NCBI GenBank assembly: GCA_036675345.1
Contig: JAKFFE010000021.1
Location: 186,001-250,000, forward strand
DNA length: 64,000 bases
Origin: JALYOC01 sp036675345
Lineage (GTDB): Bacteria > Myxococcota > Myxococcia > Myxococcales > Myxococcaceae
Reading direction: 5' to 3'
Below, in pieces: positions 59,204 to 64,000 of the stretch. The notes under the pieces are model-generated. The model worked only from the letters and a program-made list of their open reading frames with translations. It searched no databases and was not told the DNA's origin. Both the position numbers and the translations under genes were made by a program. How positions within the stretch are numbered: position 1 is the stretch's first letter; every line of letters starts with the position of its first letter.

Positions 59204-61546
59204 ATGTCCAACCACTCTTCTCCCACCCCGCCTGAACAAGAGCGCCTGGCCGCCGTCGCCCGCTGGCGGGCCCAGGGGCCGTCTGCCATCCCCCAGCTGA
59301 TCGGCGAGCTGGTCGATCCCAGCTGGGTGGTCCGGCGGGCGGTGGTGTCGGCGCTGGCCCAGCTGGGAGAACCGGCGATCGACCCGCTGCTGTCCACTCT
59401 GCGGGAGAAGCGGGACCACGAGGGGCGGATCGCGGCCTCGGTGGACGCGCTGGTGCTGTCGGTGGGGGAGGTGGAGGGCGCGATCCTCCAGCTGCAGGAG
59501 GCCGAACCCTCGGTGCTGGCGGACGTGGCCCAGATCCTGGGCCGGCGTCGCAAGAGCGCCTCGGTGCCGATGCTGGCCCAGCTGGCCGAGCACCCGGACG
59601 ACACGGTTTCGGTGGCGGCGCTGGAGGGGCTGGGGCGGATCGGCGGACGGGCGGCGGTGGACTCGCTGGTGCGCGCCAGCGAGAGCGGGAACTTCTTCCG
59701 CACCTTCCCGGCGATCGACGTGCTGGGACGCAGCGAGGATCCGCGGGCGATCGCCCCGCTGGTGCGTCTGCTGCGCCAGCCGCAGTACACCATGGAGGCG
59801 GCCCGGGCGCTGTCCCGGACCGGGGCCCGCGCGGCGGTGGTCCCGCTGGCGGAGCTGGCCACCTCCGGGGGCCGTTCCACCGCCCGGGTGGCGGCGGTGG
59901 CGCTGGACGAGCTGCTGACCCGTCACGAGGAGCGCTTCGGTGAACGGGAGCGCGCGGAGGAGGTGCTGCGCACCGCCCTGGACTCGGACCCGGCGGTCTT
60001 GCGGATCGGGGAACTGCTTCACGAGGCCGAACCCTCCGAACAGAGCGCGATCTGCCGGGTGCTGGGCGCGCTGCGCCGACCGGTGACCGGCGAGCTGCTG
60101 CTGCCGCTGCTGGGCTCCCGCGCCCCCGGGGTGGCGGCCGCGGCCGCCAACGCCCTGCGCCAGGTGGGGGGAGGGGCGGAGGGCCCGCTGATCTCCGCGC
60201 TGCGCCGCGGCGGTGTGGAGCTGCGGTTGGCGGTCCTCCCGTTGCTCAAGTCCCGCTCCGCCGCCCGGGAGGTGGCCCTGGCCCTGGCCGATGCCTCGGC
60301 CGAGGTCCGCGCCGCCGCCTGCGAGACGCTGGGGCGGCTGCTGGATCCGGCCACCCTGCCGTCGTTGTTCGAGCGGCTGCGCGACGCCAGCGCGGCGGTG
60401 AACCAGGCCGCCCTGGCCTCGATCCAGGCCTTCTCCCTCTCGGACGTGGAGCCGCTGGCCACCCAGGCAGCTCGCTCGGATCAGCTGCCGGTGCGCCGGG
60501 CGGCCCTGCGGATCCTCTCCTCCTTCGGTTCGCCCGCCTCGCTGCCGATCTTCCTCCGCGCGCTCTCCGATCCGGATTCCCGGGTCCGGGACAGCGGCAT
60601 CCAGGGCCTGGCGCTGCTGGAGGCCCCGGAGGCGGTGGAGAGCCTGCTCCAGGTGACCCGCGCCCCCATCCCCCCCACCCGGGCCTCGGCGATGAGGGCC
60701 CTGGGGATGTCCCTGGGCGGGACCAGCATCGAGGCGGCGCTGCTGGGCGGGCTGAAGGACTCCGATCCCTGGGTCCGCTACTACGCCTGCCAGAGCCTGG
60801 GACGGCTGCGGGTGACCGCGGCGCTGGGCGCGATCGAGGAGCGGCTGGTGGATCCGGCTCCCCACGTGCGGCTGGCCGCGGTGGAGGCGCTGTCCCACTT
60901 CACCGTGCCCCGGGCGTTGGAGGCGCTGCGGCGCGCGGCCCGGGATCCAGACGAAGACCTGCAGCGGGGCGCGCTGGTGGGGCTGGGGATCGCTGCCGAT
61001 CCCTCCACCCTCCCGTTGCTGATCGAGGCTGCCCACGGCCCGGTGGCCGCCACCCGGCTGGTGGCGCTGTCTTCGATGGCGGCCTTTCCCTCTCCCACGG
61101 TGGTGGTGGAGCTGGCCTTGGCGATGCGGGATCCGGACGAGACCGTCCGCAGCACCGCCACCTCCCTCCTGGCCGGGCGGGAGGAGCTCCAGGCCACCAC
61201 CGAGCTGGTGGCGGCGCTGTCCGATCCCGAGACCCGGCCGCTGGCGATCCGGGCCCTGATGGTCCCTGCCCCGGGACGGATCCCCGGGATCCTGGAAGCG
61301 GTCCCGGACGCGGATCCGGAGCTGGCGGCGGAGCTGGTCTCGGCGCTGAACCACCTCCCCGGCCCCGAGGCCTGGCCGGCGGTGCTGGCGATGCTGCGTT
61401 CCCCCAACCCCGCGGCCCGGAGGGCGGCCGCCCCGGTGGTGGCCGGGACCGGTTCCCGCGATGGGCTGGCCCTGGTCCGGGATCTGTCCGAACAGGATCC
61501 CGACCCGGAGGTCCGCCGGGTGTGCACCTTGTTGTTGGCGCAGTGA
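59204..61546 (+). CDS. HEAT-repeat (PBS-lyase-like) protein of the chemosensory operon
   Basis: A 780-residue solenoid of about 20-24 HEAT repeats of roughly 31 residues, recognised by recurrent units of the form DPxxxVRxxAxxxLGxLG, e.g. DPSWVVRRAVVSALAQLGEP and DSDPWVRYYACQSLGRLR. No catalytic motif; it is a protein-interaction scaffold. HEAT-repeat proteins of this kind (Cpc7 in M. xanthus Che7) belong to some chemosensory systems. It starts 7 bases after the MCP stop and runs into cheR, so it is an integral operon member, perhaps presenting input to the receptor. Confidence 0.9.
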   Translation: MSNHSSPTPPEQERLAAVARWRAQGPSAIPQLIGELVDPSWVVRRAVVSALAQLGEPAIDPLLSTLREKRDHEGRIAASVDALVLSVGEVEGAILQLQEAEPSVLADVAQILGRRRKSASVPMLAQLAEHPDDTVSVAALEGLGRIGGRAAVDSLVRASESGNFFRTFPAIDVLGRSEDPRAIAPLVRLLRQPQYTMEAARALSRTGARAAVVPLAELATSGGRSTARVAAVALDELLTRHEERFGERERAEEVLRTALDSDPAVLRIGELLHEAEPSEQSAICRVLGALRRPVTGELLLPLLGSRAPGVAAAAANALRQVGGGAEGPLISALRRGGVELRLAVLPLLKSRSAAREVALALADASAEVRAAACETLGRLLDPATLPSLFERLRDASAAVNQAALASIQAFSLSDVEPLATQAARSDQLPVRRAALRILSSFGSPASLPIFLRALSDPDSRVRDSGIQGLALLEAPEAVESLLQVTRAPIPPTRASAMRALGMSLGGTSIEAALLGGLKDSDPWVRYYACQSLGRLRVTAALGAIEERLVDPAPHVRLAAVEALSHFTVPRALEALRRAARDPDEDLQRGALVGLGIAADPSTLPLLIEAAHGPVAATRLVALSSMAAFPSPTVVVELALAMRDPDETVRSTATSLLAGREELQATTELVAALSDPETRPLAIRALMVPAPGRIPGILEAVPDADPELAAELVSALNHLPGPEAWPAVLAMLRSPNPAARRAAAPVVAGTGSRDGLALVRDLSEQDPDPEVRRVCTLLLAQ

Positions 61547-61556
61547 GGACGGAGCG

Positions 61557-62387
61557 ATGGCCGGCCTCGTGATGTCTCCCCAGGTGTTCTCGATCCTCTC
61601 CGGACTGGTGGAGGAGCGGGCCGGGCTGCACTACGGCCTGGAGGAGCGGGAGATCTTCACCGACAAGGTCGGCACCCGCGCCGAAGAGGCCGGCTTCGAG
61701 TCCCTGCTCGATTACTACTACTTCCTCCGCTACGACCCCGCCGGGCCCGACGAGCTGCAGGCCCTGGTGGAGACCCTGGTGGTGGGGGAGACCTTCTTCT
61801 TCCGGGAACTGGGTCCGCTGGAGGTGATCGTCTCGGAGATGATCGCCCCGGCGGTGGCCGCCGGCCGTCGTCCTCGGGTGTGGTGCGCGGCCAGCGCCAC
61901 CGGCGAGGAACCGCTGACCCTGGCGATGCTGCTGGACGAACGCGGCCTGTTGGGGAAGGTAGAGCTGGTGGCCAGTGACATCAGCCAGCGGTCGCTGCGC
62001 AAGGCGCAGGAGGGGAGGGCCTCGCGCCGCTCGATCCGCCAGGCGCCCAAGCCCCACCTGGTCGAGAAGTGGCTGCACGTGGGGGCGGACGCGGTAACGG
62101 TGGATCCGGCGCTGATCCGCACCATCCAGTGGAAGCAGGTCAACCTGCTGGATCCGGCGGCGATTGCCGCCCTGGGCAAGTTCGACGTCATCCTCTGCCG
62201 CAACGTGCTGATCTACTTCCGGGAGGCGACCACCCAGCAGGTGGTGGGGAGCCTGGCCCGGCAGCTGGGCCCGGACGGGGTGCTGTGCGTGGGCGTCTCC
62301 GAATCCTTGATGCGGTTCGGCTCGGCGCTGGAGTGTCACGAGCAGGGCGGCGCCTTCTTCTACCGCCCGGCGGAGAGTGGCCAATGA
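61557..62387 (+). CDS. cheR: Chemotaxis protein methyltransferase CheR
   Basis: A 276-residue SAM-dependent methyltransferase that methylates receptor glutamates. The N-terminal helical domain (about residues 1-75) precedes the catalytic domain with the SAM motif WCAASATGEEPLTLAML (usually SxGEE), VELVASDIS, and CRNVLIYFREATTQQV. The first active-site Arg is in VETLVVGETFFFRE. GGAG precedes the ATG. The C-terminal NWETF-type pentapeptide tether is not expected on CheR. Overlaps cheB by ATGA. Confidence 0.95.
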   Translation: MAGLVMSPQVFSILSGLVEERAGLHYGLEEREIFTDKVGTRAEEAGFESLLDYYYFLRYDPAGPDELQALVETLVVGETFFFRELGPLEVIVSEMIAPAVAAGRRPRVWCAASATGEEPLTLAMLLDERGLLGKVELVASDISQRSLRKAQEGRASRRSIRQAPKPHLVEKWLHVGADAVTVDPALIRTIQWKQVNLLDPAAIAALGKFDVILCRNVLIYFREATTQQVVGSLARQLGPDGVLCVGVSESLMRFGSALECHEQGGAFFYRPAESGQ

Positions 62388-63418
62388 GCCCTCCCCGGAT
62401 CCGGACCCTGGTGGTGGACGACTCGGCGTTTGCCCGCAAGGTGCTGCGCGAGGTGCTGGCCTCCGCCCCGGACATCGAGGTGGTGGGGATTGCCCGCGAT
62501 GGGCTGGAGGCCCTGGAGCGGATCGCCGAGCTCAACCCGGACGTGGTGACCCTGGACCTGGCGATGCCCCACCTGGACGGCACCGGGGTATTGCAGGCGC
62601 TTCCCAGGGCGGGGGGCCCGCGGGTGGTGGTGGTCAGCACCTCCGATGCGGAGAGCGAACGCGCGATCGAGGCGATGCAGGCCGGCGCGGTGGAGCTGGT
62701 GCACAAGCCCACCGCCCTGGCCACCCAGCAGCTGTTCGAGGTCGCCGCCGAGCTGGTGCGGGCGGTCCGGACCGCCTACGTGGCGCGGGTGATCCCGGCG
62801 GACACCGCTTCCACCTGGGTGCCCCCTGCCCGGCGCCCGGCCAACGCGTCCCGGGTGGAGCTGGTGGTCCTGGGCACCTCCACCGGTGGGCCCCAGGCGC
62901 TGACCCAGGTGATCTCCGCCTTGCCGGCGGACTTCCCGGTCCCGCTGGCGGTGGCGCTGCACATCCCCCCCGGCTACACCGAGGCGCTGGCCAAGCGGCT
63001 GGACGAAGCCTCCCGGGTGGAGGTGGTGGAGGCCTCCAACGGGCTGGCGCTGCTGCCGGGCCGGGTGGTGATCGCCCGCAGCGGGCTGCACCTGCGGGTG
63101 CGCCAGGGGCCCCAGGGGCTGGTCTGCGCCCTGGACGCCTCGCCGATGGAGAAGCCCCACCGTCCCTCGGTGGACGTGCTGTTCGAGTCGGCCGCCCAGG
63201 CGCTGGGAGACCGCGTCCTGGGGGTGGTGCTGACCGGGATGGGTGACGACGGCCTGCTGGGTTCGCGCGCGTTGGTGGCCCGCGGGGCGCGGGTCCTCAC
63301 CGAGGCGGAAGAGAGCTGCGTGGTCTACGGGATGCCGCGGACGGTGACCGAGGCCGGGCTGTCCCACGCCCAGGTCCCCCTCCCGCAAATCGTGGAGGCG
63401 ATCCTCCGGCTGATCTAG
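62384..63418 (+). CDS. cheB: Chemotaxis methylesterase CheB
   Basis: A 344-residue receiver-methylesterase that demethylates/deamidates the receptor. The receiver has D12/D13 and phosphoacceptor D58 (DVVTLDLAMPHLDG). The catalytic triad is S166 (LGTSTGGPQAL), H193 (LHIPPGY) and D288 (GMGDDG). Together with CheR it forms the adaptation loop. It ends the chemosensory operon. Confidence 0.96.
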   Translation: MSPPRIRTLVVDDSAFARKVLREVLASAPDIEVVGIARDGLEALERIAELNPDVVTLDLAMPHLDGTGVLQALPRAGGPRVVVVSTSDAESERAIEAMQAGAVELVHKPTALATQQLFEVAAELVRAVRTAYVARVIPADTASTWVPPARRPANASRVELVVLGTSTGGPQALTQVISALPADFPVPLAVALHIPPGYTEALAKRLDEASRVEVVEASNGLALLPGRVVIARSGLHLRVRQGPQGLVCALDASPMEKPHRPSVDVLFESAAQALGDRVLGVVLTGMGDDGLLGSRALVARGARVLTEAEESCVVYGMPRTVTEAGLSHAQVPLPQIVEAILRLI

Positions 63419-63475
63419 TCCACGCGCCGCTGGGAGCTGGTGGGATGGCTCAGCTCCGCCTCCGCTTCGGGTGAC

Positions 63476-64000
63476 TCAGGCGGAAGGGGCGGGGGAGGCG
63501 GAGGGCGCGGCGGACTGGTGGACCACCATCCGCTGCAGGATCCCGGCGGCCAGGAAGGAGCCGCAGGCGAACAGCCGCAGCGCCTCCTCCAGGGAACGCA
63601 CCTGGCCGCGATCGTACTGCAGCAGGGTCATCACCGAGACCACCCCGTCGTAGAGCAGCCAGCCCAGGGTCCCGACCACGATCATCGACCACGGCCAGGC
63701 CAGCGAACCGCCGCGCAACGCCAGGGCGGTGAGCAGGATCGGTCCCAGCACCCCCAGGGTGACGATGTCTCCCACGCAGGCCGCCAGCCGGACCAGCGAG
63801 TCCAGCTGTCCATCCGCCAGGCCGCGGAGGGCGGCGATCGCGGCGGGCCCCGCCACCAGCAGTCCGATGGCGATGGAGATCACGGTCACCGCCAGCCGGG
63901 TGCCGGGCTTGACCATCAGGTTCAGCCCCGCGGCCTTCCAGGCCCGGGCCACCATCACCGCGCCCACCACGGTGGCGATGTTGCCGGCCCAGACGATCAG
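63476..64000 (-). CDS. Multi-pass membrane protein, 5' end outside the window
   Basis: The frame is open through the right edge (LIVWAGNIATVVGAVMVARAW precedes the first internal GTG at 63970), so the N-terminus is missing; about 174 residues are visible. It has four or five hydrophobic helices, e.g. RLAVTVISIAIGLLVAGP, VTLGVLGPILLTALAL and SMIVVGTLGWLLYDGVV, and an Ala/Pro/Ser tail. It resembles DUF2127-like or DoxX-type small membrane proteins only in general terms. No function can be assigned. Convergent with cheB, 57 bases apart. Confidence 0.6.
   Translation of the reverse strand: MIVWAGNIATVVGAVMVARAWKAAGLNLMVKPGTRLAVTVISIAIGLLVAGPAAIAALRGLADGQLDSLVRLAACVGDIVTLGVLGPILLTALALRGGSLAWPWSMIVVGTLGWLLYDGVVSVMTLLQYDRGQVRSLEEALRLFACGSFLAAGILQRMVVHQSAAPSASPAPSA

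Noticed and set aside
58610..61354. Open frame of about 914 codons antisense to the HEAT-repeat gene
   Set aside because: Composition follows the complement of the HEAT codons; the plus strand shows clear repeats.

Overview
The window is very G+C-rich DNA with G/C-ending codons, short gaps and many 4-base ATGA/GTGA gene junctions. It looks like a chromosomal segment from a myxobacterium, probably of the Cystobacterineae. The main pointers are a member of the Myxococcus paralogous family TIGR02265/DUF2378, several soluble histidine kinases, a Hanks-type Ser/Thr kinase, a MopE-like metal-binding lipoprotein, an RpoH-family sigma factor and a full chemosensory cluster containing a HEAT-repeat protein. 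No tRNA, rRNA, insertion sequence, prophage or CRISPR array was recognised.

Layout. 0-3.7 kb: end of a GlcD-type oxidase, a sigma-32-family factor, a TPR protein, tatA, and a divergent histidine kinase / response regulator pair whose regulator appears to start at AUU. 3.7-12.7 kb: lipid and one-carbon metabolism (SCP2 protein, CoA transferase/racemase, acyl-CoA dehydrogenase, purU), a CehA-type lipoprotein coupled to a barrel-like protein, and rlmE. 12.7-18.7 kb: one 1990-residue alpha-2-macroglobulin. 18.8-24.8 kb: a compositionally different cassette (LysR, hydrolase, MFS, cupin, alcohol dehydrogenase, cyclophilin-like protein) in which all four non-transporter products carry export signals; probably acquired laterally. 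24.8-33.2 kb: TetR/desaturase divergon with a 15-bp repeat array, hemolysin-III protein, MopE-like lipoprotein, M28 peptidase, DUF2378 protein and a histidine kinase coupled to a STAS-like protein.

33.2-43.7 kb is the most unusual part. A UbiA-family prenyltransferase is divergent from a tight five-gene operon, every junction of which is a 4-base overlap: RPH-like dikinase, HAE3/MMPL-type RND exporter, second RPH-like dikinase of the same length, CarS-like (CDP-archaeol synthase family) membrane enzyme, and a GNAT-fold protein. My inference is a pathway that phosphorylates, CTP-activates and exports an unidentified, possibly isoprenoid, lipid.

43.7-53.6 kb: subtilase, CHASE3 membrane protein, tyrS, YciI-like protein, a YmdB-type phosphodiesterase coupled to 5-formyl-THF cyclo-ligase with a candidate structured RNA upstream, then a TPR protein, Ser/Thr kinase, membrane protein and hybrid kinase. 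53.8-63.4 kb: a compact chemosensory operon (CheY-like, CheA, CheW, soluble MCP, HEAT-repeat protein, CheR, CheB) resembling the M. xanthus Che7 type. The window ends inside a membrane protein gene.
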